This document shows, piece after piece, positions 46,534-57,110 of a stretch of 64,000 nt of DNA; the stretch's first letter is position 1, and each line of letters opens with the position of its first letter. Source of the DNA: Progne subis subis (lineage: Eukaryota > Chordata > Aves > Passeriformes > Hirundinidae); NCBI GenBank assembly GCA_022316685.1, contig JAKJHU010000829.1, forward strand, positions 51,517 to 115,516, in the 5' to 3' direction. Both the position numbers and the translations under genes were made by a program. Under the pieces are notes generated by a model. The model saw only the letters and a program-made list of their open reading frames with translations, was not told where the DNA came from and made no database searches.

Positions 46534-47663
46534 TCAGTATACAGAGTCTTCCTCATCTATCCAAGCTGTACAGCTAATGTCTCTCAAGACTAAGCCATAC
46601 GCCTTTGACAGTGATGTTAAAACTGCCAATCGTCGTAGCATCCTCCAATTCCAAACAAGTATTACAATGGATAACACTAAACTTATGCTGACCAAAATAA
46701 GCAACACAACTATAGGGTGTATTAAGGTATTCAATATTCCGGTTGCTGTTGGTGACCACCCAAAAAGCACATCCCACAAATGATGAGACAAATGTTCTTC
46801 AAGCCTTTTAAAAACCTTTTTGATGGTCTTTGTGTCATGGTGTATAGTAATTAATGTCTTTTTCCATTCATCTCTAATCTCTTTTAAGATTTCTCTCAAT
46901 TCATGATGTTTAACACTTCTGAATCTATTGTGTTCAGCACTCCCAGTCCTGTTCCTAGCAATCCAGTGAGATCCCTCTTGTTCCTAAAATTGGGAGGCAT
47001 ACTTTTTTGAAGCTAAGTAGTCTAGTCCATAAAGGAGTTCCTGAGAAATGGGGCACATTCTGGCCAAATGTGTGAAGCATTTACCTGTACTCCCATTTCT
47101 ACTCGTTTTAAAGACCACTTTGGGTTAACTATCAGCTTCTGAACTCCTGTCTTTTTAATGGCATATGGCCCAATTTTGGTAACTACAGGAGTTATTTGTT
47201 CCTCCACTTCTGGAATAGCTGGCATCTTGGTGATCCCAGCCTTTCTTGGCACTGGTGGAGTGATCTTGGTCTGGTTCTTATGGTACTCAGTACATACCTG
47301 AGTGATGTTAAAGTCAATGTCATACCCCCTTATTGCACACCCCTCTATTTTGAGCCTAAACTCTAGACATGTACTCAAGCATTTATCACAGCATTCAGGA
47401 CTGACCCTGATGAGTTTCATGGGTGGATGGTAAGCCTCATGGAACCCATCCTGTACAAATGCATACTTACATCCCCAAACATTTCTTCCCTCCTACAAGC
47501 TTGCATTTGTGACTTTTAGTATCTTGTTTAAAGCCTTACGAAAGTAAAGATCATAAGCTCTTCTTTGGCACTGGTATATCCCAGTCACATTATACCTTTG
47601 TGGTATTGTGTTGACTCCTGTTATGGTTAAGGTAATTACTACAATAGTTATAACTTTCCACAT
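46534..47663 (-). pseudogene. env: ERV-C env (short envelope, broken)
   Basis: Starts at 47663 with a hydrophobic signal-like run (VITIVVITLTITG). SU is short, about 200 residues, with the Cys-rich PECCDKCLSTC stretch near 47395. A basic RNKR cleavage site and a Gly/Leu-rich fusion-peptide-like stretch (LTGLLGTGLGVLNTI) lie near 46950-46990. TM has a helical segment and one membrane span (VVLLILVSISLVLSIVILVW near 46690), with a short tail. Lesions: TAG near 47505, TAG at 47022-47024, a TGA and a frameshift near 46905. There is no C-x6-CC motif that I can see, so this env is a different type from that of ERV-A. Confidence 0.75.
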
Positions 47664-47689
47664 AATGTCCAAAATAACTCTTAGTCCAT

Positions 47690-50600
47690 TTATTCATTGT
47701 TCCGAGTGAGCTTCAGCTTCAGTTCATTATTGCCTGGTGTGGCCTTCCAAATTCCCTCTGGGGCTTTCTTCACTTGGGAGTGATGGATCCAGGCCTTCTG
47801 TTCCTTGATCTTGATTGCAGTGAAGGTAGTGAGGAGCACCTGGAATGGTCCTTCCCACTGTGGTTCTAAGGTTTTTTCTGCAAAAGACTTAACATACACA
47901 TAATCCCCAGGTTGTACATCATGTACTGGCCCATCTAGTTCTCTGTTTTGAGTTCCAGCCACATATTTCTCAATTTCTCTAAGTTGTTTATTTAAGGCCA
48001 CCATATATCCATGTAGGGTTTCTTCCCCTACTTGAATGGATGCTGTTCCCCCTTGAACTGCATATGGCCTTCCATACAATATTTCAAAAGGGCTTAGTTT
48101 CTCTTTTGCCCTTGGTTTTGTCCGAATTCGCAACAAGGCCAATGGGAGAGCCTGAGGCCAGGGCAAATTTGCTTCTTGCCCCAATCTCACAATTTGTTGT
48201 TTAATCAAATGGTTCATCATTTCCACTTGGCCACTAGATTAAGGGTGGTATGGGGTGTGCAATTCCCAGTCTATTTGCAGGTGGTGACTTATTTGCTGCA
48301 CAATTTTCAAAATAAAATGTGGTCCCCTATCTGAGGATATGGTGGCTGGAACTCCAAATCGTGGTATTATTTCTTGCAACAGCGCTTTGGTCACCTCTCG
48401 GGCCTTAGCTGTCCTGGCAGGAAAGGCTTCTGGCCATCCTGAAAAGGTATCAGTTAATACCAATAGGTAACGATACCCCCCCTTCCTGGGCAGTTCTGTA
48501 AAATCAATTTGCCATTGTTGCCCAGGTCCACAACCTTTCCCAATTTGTCCCACTTTAGGCTTTGGGGTATTTTTAGGGTTAGTTCGGAGGCAAAGACTAC
48601 ACTGATGAGTTACTTGTATCACTGTGCCCTGCAATTTCCTGGCCATGATTCTTTCTTTGAAATGGTTATACAGGGCATCTATTCCCCAGTGTGTTTTCTC
48701 ATGTTCCCTCTGTAGTAAAGACCACAACAAACAGAAGGGTACTACAAGTTTCCCTTCTTCTGTTACAGCCCATCCCTCCTGATTATAACTTGCCTTTTCT
48801 ATCTTGATAAGTTTCTTATCTTTCTTATTGTACACTGGCTTACCTTAAATAGAAACTTTTCCATCTGGAATCAATGCTGCCTCAACATCCTTATCAGGTA
48901 GCTCACCTTTTGCTGCTTCTTTTGCCTCTCTGTCCGCCAGCATATTCCCTTCTTCCAATTCAGAGCTCACTTTTTGGTGTGCCTTGATGTGCATTATGGC
49001 TACTCTCTCAGGTAATTGTATGGCATCTAATAGCCTCAGTATCTCTTGTGCATGCTTAATACTCTTGCCTTGTGAATTCAGCAGTCCTCTTTCCTTCCAG
49101 ATGGCTCCGTGAGCATGAACTACTCCGAATGCATACCTTGAGTCCGTGTAGATGTTGATCTCTTTTCCTTTTGCCAGTTCTAGGGCTCGGATTAAGGCAA
49201 TTATTTCAGCCTTCTGTGCAGATGTATTAGTTGGCAATGGTCCAGACTCTATTACCTCTTTGCTTGTGGTAACTGCATACCCAGCGTGCCTTCTTCCACT
49301 GACGACATAGCTGCTTCCATCAGTAAACCAGGTCTCAGCATCCTCAAGCGGGGTGTCCTTCAGATCTGTGCGGCTCGAGTAGGTGGCTTCAATGGTCTCC
49401 AGGCAGTCATGGATCACTGGTTCTCCCATACTCCCGCTGAGGAAGGAAGCTGGGTTCACAATGTTAGTTACCATAATTTCAACATCATCTTGTTCTACCA
49501 GTATGGCCTGGTACTTCAGAAATCTCTGTGGGGAGAGCCAATGTCCCCCTTTTGCCTCAAGGACTGCAGACATTGTGTGAGACACTAGCACGGTCATCTT
49601 TCGGCCTAGGGTGAATTTGCGTGCTTCTTGGATGTTTACTGCTACTGCTGCAACTGCCAGGGAGGCACCCTGGCCATCCTTTAGCTGCTGTGTCCAGTTG
49701 CTTGGAAAGATAGGCCACTGCCCTCTGGTACGGGCCTAAGTTCTGTGCTAATATTCCCAAGGCAATCCCCTGTTTCTTATGAGAAAACAGGAAAAATGGT
49801 TTACTCACGTTTGGAAGTCCCAGGGCTGGAGCTGACATAAGGGCTTTCTTTAGTTGGTCACAGGCTCAAGTTGCATCTTTTGTCCACTGAAGATCCCTGC
49901 TCCCTTCCATGATCAAGGCATACAGAGGTTTAACAAGCAACCCATAGTTATAAATCCACAGTCTGCACCACCCTGTCATGCCTAAAAAGGTTCTTAGTTC
50001 TTTCACTGTCTGAGGTTTTGAGGTCTGGCATATTGCTTCCTTGCGATCCTGCCCCAGAGTCCTTTGTCCAGCACTCACTTCGTAACCCAGGTAAATAACT
50101 GTTTGCCTCACCATTTGGGCTTTCTTGTGGGATACTCGATACCCTTGCAGACCCAGAAAGTTTAGGAGGCTTACCATCCAGTCCACGCATGTCTCCTGGG
50201 TCCGGGTGGCTATTAAGAGTTCATCCACATACTGGAGTAACTGTCCTTCTCCTGGTGGAGGTTCCCAGGACTCTAAATCCTTGGCAAGCTGTTCCCCAAA
50301 TATAGTGGGGGAGTTCTTGTACCCCTGCGGTAACACACACCATGTGAGCTGAGTTTTTCTTCCAGTTTTAGGGCTTTCCCACTTGAATGCAAAAATTTTC
50401 TGGCTGGCTTCATGGAGAGGGAGGCAAAAGAAAGCATCCTTTAGATCTAGAACAGTAAACCAAGTTAGTTCAGGTGTTAAACGGGTTAACAAGGTGTAGG
50501 GATTGGCAACCACTGGATACAAGTCTTCAGTTACCTTGTTAACAGCCCTTAAATCTTGCACTAATCTGTATGACCCATCAGGTTTCTTTACTGGCAGAAT

Positions 50601-51248
50601 AGGAGTATTAAAATCAGATTGACACTCTCTCAGTCATCCTATCTGCAGAAAGTTCTCAATAATTGGGCTAACCCCTTCTATATCTTCTTTCTTTAGGGGG
50701 TATTGTTTAACCCTTACTGGCTGTCCTCCTTCTTTAAGCCTGATTTGCACTGGTAGTGCATTCTTTGCTCTTCCTGGTATATTGGAGGCCCACACTCCTG
50801 GAAATACTTGATCCATTATTTTCCTAAAATTTTCCTTTTCACTTGCCACTTCAATTTCTTTGGTTATTAGCATTAAGCTTAACAGTTCTACATATTGTTG
50901 ATCCTTTACCTCCAAACTAATTTCCCCATTTTTGAATATTATTCTTGCTTCCAGCTGCTCTAGCAAATCTCTGCCCAAAAGTGCAGATGGAGCATTAGGC
51001 ATGTATAAAAATCGGTGGATGCCCCACTGTTTTCCCAATTTATACTTCAATGGCTTGCAAAAATAAGCTCTTTCAGATTGACCAGTTGCCCCCTTTACCA
51101 TAACATAGTCATTGGTTACAGGTATTAGGGCCTTATTTAACACTGAAAATGTTGCCCCTGTGTCTATCAAAAATTTCACTTCTTTTTCTTTGTTCCCCAG
51201 TTTAACTATAACTAGAGGGTCCCCTAGGGTAGGGCCCTCCGGTCCCCC
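47690..51248 (-). pseudogene. pol: ERV-C pol (protease, RT, RNase H, integrase; broken)
   Basis: Continues the gag frame after its TGA. Protease has the normal active site (LIDTGATFS near 51170). RT has YVDE where YVDD is expected (near 50225), which removes a metal-binding Asp. RNase H shows WFTDGSS and YTDSRYAF (near 49335 and 49140). Integrase has its CSLC finger and intact D, D, E ([22 protein letters not shown]). In-frame stops: TGA 50634-50636 and 49866-49868, TAA 48845-48847 and 48239-48241. One frameshift lies near 49650. The C-terminus (47690) ends just before env. Confidence 0.92.
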
Positions 51249-51251
51249 TCA
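51220..51251 (-). promoter_or_regulatory. ERV-C gag-pol junction with UGA
   Basis: The viral strand reads TGA GGGGGACCGG, with pol in the same frame. The layout matches stop-codon readthrough as in ERV-A, but with UGA instead of UAG. Since other Arg, Gln and Trp codons in this copy have become stops, UGA could be original or a later UAG change. Confidence 0.55.
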
Positions 51252-52921
51252 GTCCTCTTTTACATGAGCAACTACTTTTTCCTTTTTCTGATCACCTTTA
51301 CTATGTTCATTACCCTTTCTTAATTCTGGGCACTGGTTTTTCCAGTGACCAAATTTCTTACAAAATGCACATTGATCTTTTCCTAGTCGGGGTGGTCCTT
51401 GTTTTGGTGGACCTTGCCCATGTTTTCCTTTTTCTCCTTCTTTTACTACTGCTACTAGTTTCTTCATCCCTTGTTTATACCCTTCTTCTCGGTTACTAAA
51501 AACTCTCCAGGCCTCATCTAATAAAGTTTCTGAATTCTGGCTGTTTGGACCCCAGATCTTCTGGAGTTTCCGCCTGATATCTCCTGTGGATTGTCCTAAA
51601 AATAAATTTATTAATTGCTGCATTCCTTCATCAGATCCAGGATCCAGGGTGGTGTGTCGGTGCATTGCGTCTCGCAGGTGATCTAGAAATTCAGAAGGTG
51701 TTTGAGAGGGGCCCTGTTTGCTAGCATATAAGGCTGACCAGTTTATTATTTTGGGGATTGCTCTTTCTAGCCCTTTTACTATCAGTTCTTGGTATCTCTT
51801 TAACCGTCCTAACCCCTCATTATCATTAGGATCCCAACCTGGGTCTTGAAGGGGAAATACATCTTTAACATCCTCCTGTGTTATTCTACAATCATCCTCA
51901 GCTAGATCCCCAGCTACTTTCAAAACTAATTGCTTCTCAGTTTCTCTTAAGGCATCAAGTAGCAGTTGCAGATCTGCCCAGTCAGGTGAATGCTGCTAAA
52001 TCATAAACTTCATTTTCTTAGCAACCTCTATCGGATCACTTCAATAGCCCTTAGCAATCCTTTCTCAAATTTCTAAATCATTTGAGGAAAAGGGAACTTT
52101 AATCAATTTTGTTTCCCCATCAGAGGTTATTGCTTGTCTTAGAGGTGCTTGTATGACCTCTCTGGTTTGTTTTCGGGTCCTTGATGCTAGAGGTCCTTGT
52201 GAGGGAATCTTAGGACCTGGTGGGAGGGGTTCAGGTTCATCCCACTGACTGTCACTGCTAGGCAGTGGTGGATAAAATTTGGGTGGTTCCCAGGGTTTAG
52301 GAGTGGGTGGAGAAACCCCTACCTCAATTGCTGTCCTCCCAAAGGAAGATGAAGCTAAAGATGAAGTGGGGGAGGTTGGAGTCAATGATGGTTCTGAATT
52401 TGCGTCCCCCACCACCCTCCTCCTTTCCTGCCTCCTAGGGGGTGGCTTAAGTATGTCTTCTGTCTCTTGTTCCAAAGCCTCTGCTTGGTATACTTTGTCA
52501 GGATGGGTGCACCTCTGACTTATTGAGCAGGTACTACAACACCGTTTGGGCTTCCCTCTAGTAGCTTTATTATCCTTTTCAAGGGCTAATACTAAAGGAT
52601 CAGATGGTGACCTCATTCCACAATCCCTTTGCCACTCGGGATGATTCCTGAGAGTGAAAAACATATCAGCATAAGCTACTTCTTGCCACTTTTGTTCACG
52701 CCGAAGGAAAAGCATCAATTGTAATAACGTCTCATAGTCCAGTGTACCGTTTACTGGCCACTTCACACCTTCATCAAGTTTATATAATGGCCACCATTGT
52801 GTACAAAGCTTAGCAAGCTCCCTCTTAGTTTCGGTACCACCACAGCCCACCAGTTCTTTCCAGTGTGTTAAGATACACAAGGGCTTCCTCTGGGAATCTC
52901 TTTGCTCTCATTTGCCCCCAT
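51249..52921 (-). pseudogene. gag: ERV-C gag (broken)
   Basis: The best start is 52921 (MGANESKEIPRGSP), a Met-Gly start suited to myristoylation. The frame then shifts by one base near 52870. The matrix/proline-rich part (52880-52065) contains a Cys cluster (CCSTCSISQRC) and YPPLP, which may be a late-domain-like motif. Capsid follows (51923-51400: QTPSEFLDHLRDAMHRH), then one CCHC knuckle (CAFCKKFGHWKNQC near 51350). Three in-frame stops lie at the capsid start (TGA 52065-52067, then TGA and TAG within 100 bases). The frame ends in TGA at 51249-51251. Confidence 0.9.
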
Positions 52922-53364
52922 GTTTAGAATCCCTTTTGGTCCAAGATGTTACAAAACACAAAGTAGACTACTTCAATTGCGTATCTCAGCACCAAAAATT
53001 TCTCGGCTATTTCTGCTAGCTCTGGGCATAAGTTCTGGGCTCTCTGCTTTCTGCACACAATCAAAGCCTTTTCTTAGAGAGACCCAACTCCAAACACCAA
53101 CCGTTTTAGGTTCTCAAAGAAAATAGCCAGGGGTCCCTCACAACACCAAACACACTCCACCAGAAGTTTCAACAAGGTCTCGCCGAAAAATCCTACAGAT
53201 TTCGGCCGGGACACCACACACAAATCCCTCCGTGAGAAGGAGGTGGGAGGGGTAACCCGGATCCCACGCTGCCTCTCCAATCCTCTGTGGTTAGGGACTA
53301 CACCACCAGGACTTTAAAATATTACCACACACTCTAGCAACTGCAAGCCTCACAAACAAGCAAA

Positions 53365-53397
<33 letters not shown>

Positions 53398-53841
53398 CTT
53401 TAACTAAAACACTCACTCGCCAAAAGAACTTCTTAGGGTTTTACAGGGAGTTTAGAGACACAGCCCGAGGCTGCAGAGCCTGGATTCCCCCGCGGTTACC
53501 AGGGAAACAAATCACCCCCTCCCAATTGCTGGGGCTGGCTCAGGTTTCAAACCTCCTTACGCTGCTTGCTCCTTTTAGCTCAAAAAATAAACAATTTAAA
53601 CTTACACAAATGCTTTTTTCACCTAACAAAACGTCAGCAAAACCTTGTTTCCAAAAGCACACGCTGTTCAAGCTCACACGCAGTCTAATTCCCCTCCAGC
53701 ACACAATCTGGATACAATACAAACACTTTCAATCCTTCCGCTCTTGCAAACAGAGGGATCCCTCCGCTGATCAGGCGGGAAATTCAAAAGGCTTTTACAA
53801 CTTCAAGCTTGCAAAACTCCTAAAAACACTTCCATAGGTTA
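52922..53841 (-). other. ERV-C leader, gag-proximal part
   Basis: Non-coding leader with a T30 run on the + strand (53369-53398; poly(A) on the viral strand). It is probably internal to the leader. No protein seen. Confidence 0.6.
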
Positions 53842-53845
53842 CTAA

Positions 53846-54619
53846 TGTTTTAAATGAAATAGACCAAATTAGTAAAAGTCAAAATTTAGAATTTTATTGG
53901 AGAGACAAAATGACAGTCTCAGGTAGCCACAATCAAAAGGACAGCATCGAGCCCGGGTTCGGTGCCAGGTGAACGAGATGACACACTCTGTCAGTATGTC
54001 ACCTCCCCAAGTTCACATTTTGGGACTGAAGCCGTCCTCTTTTATACCCTGGATCGCAGAGATGAGTCGAGGCTTCCACTTCGTCTTTGTTCTCGCTGCT
54101 TCATTGATTATTCATGTTCGGGTCTAGGAGTCTTGAATGGTTTTTCCGGGGTTAACAATGACCTTGATAGTTGAGCCCAGATGTGTCGCAGATATAGTAA
54201 TGTCCGGAGGAGTCCGATGAGATATGGGGAGATATGATAATGTCTGGAGGAATCCGATGAGATATGGGGAGATATGATAATGTCTGGAGGAAGCAGGTGA
54301 GCTGCCTCTCTGATATAATCAGTGAATCTTGATTAGCTTATCTGTTCCTCCAGGGGCTTTTTGTGTTCTTTTTCGGGTTTCCTGGCAGTGGCATGCTGCT
54401 GAAATTCCTTTCTCGTCCTGGTGTCCCAGCTGGGGATTTTTGCTGCTAGTAGAAATATTTGTACATTCCCTGTATGGCTTTTACAGAATATAAACTTACA
54501 TAAATTGACCTTAAAATATCTCACAGTCTTTATTTGAACATGTACTATTTATACTTTATATATGGGTGTATTAAAATACAGACATATTCCACACGAATTA
54601 ATCATAGACATTTATCACA
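53846..54619 (-). mobile_element. Solo LTR in the ERV-C leader, TSD CTAA
   Basis: 774 bp, TGTTTTAAATGAAATAG to ACATTTATCACA, flanked by CTAA (53842-53845, 54620-54623). The minus strand has TATAAAAG near 54040 and AATAAA near 53895, so U3-R-U5 order is correct. It contains a 40-bp tandem repeat (54190-54295). Confidence 0.8.
54190..54295 (-). repeat. 40-bp tandem repeat in LTR U3
   Basis: Two and a half units of GATATGATAATGTCTGGAGG followed by AATCCGATGAGATATGGGGA. As U3 repeats often are, this could be an enhancer array. Confidence 0.8.
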
Positions 54620-54972
54620 CTAACACACTCCAAAATCAAACAAATCAAAACGCTTACAACACAAACTCCCACAGACCATGATACATACGCTGCACCACAC
54701 CTGAAGACAGAAACACACAAAACCACGAGACCACAAAACATGGATCCGTTCACACCACACACACCCGGCGCGCTCGGGGCCGCAATCGGGATTTTCCAGG
54801 ACCCACAACGGGACCCTTCGCATCCCGGAACGGGCTCGCCACACGGATTATGGATTGTCAAGGTACCTTTAAACCACAAACTGTAACCGGAGCCACTACT
54901 GCTCCTAATACACAACAACAAAACCGGTTATTTCACTGCTGCTGCTGCGCCCTCACGGGACACGGACTACCA

Positions 54973-55107
54973 AGGCACCTTTAAACTGCAAGATGACACA
55001 ACAAAGGTTGTCGCTGTCCCCACTACGAGACATGGACTACTAAATCACCTTTAAACTGCAAGATGACACAACAAAGGTTGTCGCTGTCCCCACTACGGGA
55101 CACGGAC
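54973..55107 (-). repeat. 65-bp tandem duplication in the ERV-C leader
   Basis: CACCTTTAAACTGCAAGATG, ACACAACAAAGGTTGTCGCT and GTCCCCACTACGAGACA repeat almost exactly twice. Two weaker relatives (TACCTTTAAACCACAAACTG near 54862, and CTGTAACCGG) precede it. Confidence 0.85.
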
Positions 55108-55175
55108 TACAAAACCACTGACACCAGGCTCCGCAGAGCTGTCACAACTTTTACAAACAAACCCAAGAGGCGTAT

Positions 55176-55578
55176 TATCACCGAGACACACAAAGCAATC
55201 ACGCGCAGACAGAAATCATTCACAAGCAGAGGACCCTCCGATTCCAGCTCACTGCCTCGAGAACGGAGAGAGCAGGAAAAAGAAGGGCCTCCTTGTTTAT
55301 TCTTTACTTTTTTATACATTTGTGGATCTGGCAGAAGATTGGCTTTTTGGGTTTCCACCCCTCAGCCTCAGTGGCCAGACCCACTGCCAGTTACAGTTGT
55401 TTTTCAGGTTAGAAATATGCAAACAAAGGACAAAGAATGAGAAACAAAGGGTTTGTTTATGTTACATCTATGGGAAAGGTAGAAAACTGCTCCTAATATT
55501 GTACAGTAACCAAAAGATCTGACTCCATTATGAATTTCAAGAAGGCTAATAAGAAAGCTCAGAAAAACCAGGGTAACA
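55176..55578 (-). mobile_element. Solo LTR in the ERV-C leader, TSD GCGTAT
   Basis: 403 bp from TATCACCGAGACACAC (TG start changed to TA) to ACCAGGGTAACA, flanked by an exact 6-bp GCGTAT (55170-55175, 55579-55584). AATAAA is on the minus strand near 55300. It is the same family as 61380-61772. A 6-bp TSD points to an alpha/betaretrovirus-like (class II) integrase. Confidence 0.85.
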
Positions 55579-55651
55579 GCGTATGTTGTGCACGAGACGT
55601 CTCTCAGTGTCTTACCAACCGCCTATACCAAGGTACCTATTTTCAAATATA

Positions 55652-55665
55652 AACATACCTTTTGT
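55652..55665 (-). promoter_or_regulatory. ERV-C candidate leader splice donor
   Basis: The viral strand reads ACAAAAG/GTATGTTT with the cut after 55659, about 140 bases after the primer site. Confidence 0.5.
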
Positions 55666-55798
55666 CCGTAGTTCCAGCAGGTTCTGGTCTTTCCCTGGGT
55701 AGTCAGCAGGACCGCAGGAGCCCTCTTCCCAGAAAATTCCAGGTGGACGCCCAGAGGGGTCCTGGACCCCGCTGGCCCCACGGCCAGAGAGAGCAGTC

Positions 55799-55816
55799 CT
55801 CCTGCCTGGCTCGCCA
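55799..55816 (-). promoter_or_regulatory. ERV-C primer binding site, Arg tRNA
   Basis: The viral strand reads TGGCGAGCCAGGCAGGAG three bases after the LTR. It matches the complement of the tRNA-Arg(ACG) 3' end as I know it, with one mismatch (GG for GC at the 11th base). Confidence 0.75.
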
Positions 55817-55819
55817 AAA

Positions 55820-57110
55820 TGACTTATTGAAGAAATACAGGTACTGATCTAGTATCGACACCCAACTGTGACGGACAAAAACTCTCTAACAGTTTAAAGT
55901 TAGAAAGTGTATGTTTATTACAGCTGAGTCATTGAAAACCGATATAGTCACGGACAAAGACCCTCTAACTGATTAAAGTTAGAAAGTGGTATGTTTATTC
56001 ACCGGCGGGCGGCACGGGAGTCATCTCCGAAAGGCGTGTCCGCCCCAAACAAGGCTCTGTGCTCTCTATTTATTCTCCAAGATCTTACATACAATACATA
56101 TGCATAACCCCAGCACCTCCCATCCCCGCTCTGTATTAAAATGAGGCTATCAGTCCTTCACGCGTGCGCAATTCTTCTCTTGAATTGGGTCGGTGGTCTC
56201 GAATTGGGTCAGTGGTCTCAAAGGATGAAGTCAGGAGAGTCTTCATCAGGTCTCTGTGACCCTCTGGCACTGTCCAAGGTCCCCTGCTTCGTGATTGATG
56301 GATACCAAGTCCAGGTGCTGGCCATTGTTCTTACTGGTTTCAATCTGTTCTTATGACAGTTCACTTACTCCACTTTTTCTATAAACAAGCTCATAATATA
56401 ATAGTTAGCTCTAGCTTGGGCATCTAATAATCATTAACCTACCATTTGCTAATCTAACTTACATCTTGATCAATATAAATTGCTTCTAACCCTTAGCTAA
56501 AATCTTAACTCTTTAAAGTCATGTATCACAGCCGGGCAGCACGCGGGATATTTCCCTAATTCGCACTGCAAAATTCACAGGTAATTACAAAGCCTTTTAT
56601 TTACAAAAGTGTTGAATATCCAAAATACAAATACATATTCATACCCCTGTCACCTCCCATTCCTCGCTTCGTATGCTAATTGGCAAAAAGGCTATTAAGC
56701 ATGTGTACTTTCTTTCTTAAAATGAGTCGGGGGTCTCTTCTGGGGAGGGGTCACCCAAAATGAGGAAGTAAGATGAGTCTTCCTCGTCCTGACCTTTCTA
56801 CCTTTTCAATGCATTCATGACAAATGGATCCTTGGTAGAACTTACAGTTTCCTATGTTCAATGGGTCCTTTAAGCAGGAAATCTGCAGCCATCTTATGTC
56901 GTATTTACCACATTTTTTTTGTTTTTCATTACAAGCACAACTACATAAACATAAACCTGAAAAGAAATTAGTTACAAGATCCGGGGTAGCTTATCTAGGA
57001 TCCGGCTTCTGTTAACTGCTAACAAAGATTACCTATCTACTTCAGCTAATTCAGCAACTTATTATCTTAACTTTCCTAAAAATCCTTAGTTCCTCAAAAT
57101 TAACGTCTCA
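55820..57110 (-). repeat. ERV-C 5' LTR, split by a nested LTR
   Basis: TGACTTATTGAAGAAATA to AAATTAACGTCTCA. Without the nested LTR at 55925-56528 and its duplicated CAGC, it is 683 bp, the length of the 3' LTR. Confidence 0.92.
55925..56528 (-). mobile_element. Solo LTR nested in the ERV-C 5' LTR, TSD CAGC
   Basis: 604 bp, TGAGTCATTGAAAACCG to AAAGTCATGTATCA, flanked by CAGC (55921-55924, 56529-56532). Its text ACCCTCTAACTGATTAAAGT and TAGAAAGTGGTATGTTTATT resembles the host LTR, so the intruder belongs to a related class I family. Confidence 0.88.

Larger units (their letters stand above)
45817..57110 (-). mobile_element. Provirus ERV-C: class I, tRNA-Arg primed, full length
   Basis: Minus-strand provirus with flanks TCCC (45813-45816, 57111-57114), a 4-bp TSD. 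Order on the viral strand: 5' LTR (55820-57110, enlarged by a nested LTR), Arg primer site, leader (enlarged by two more LTRs), gag, pol, short env, polypurine tract, 3' LTR (45817-46495). The two LTRs differ at about 20-25 positions by eye. Gag and pol share one frame, separated by a TGA. Coding regions carry at least seven further stops and three frameshifts. Confidence 0.92.

Noticed and set aside
53369..53398. T30 run as possible retroposon tail
   Set aside because: No SINE/LINE body or target duplication next to it; probably leader or slippage expansion.
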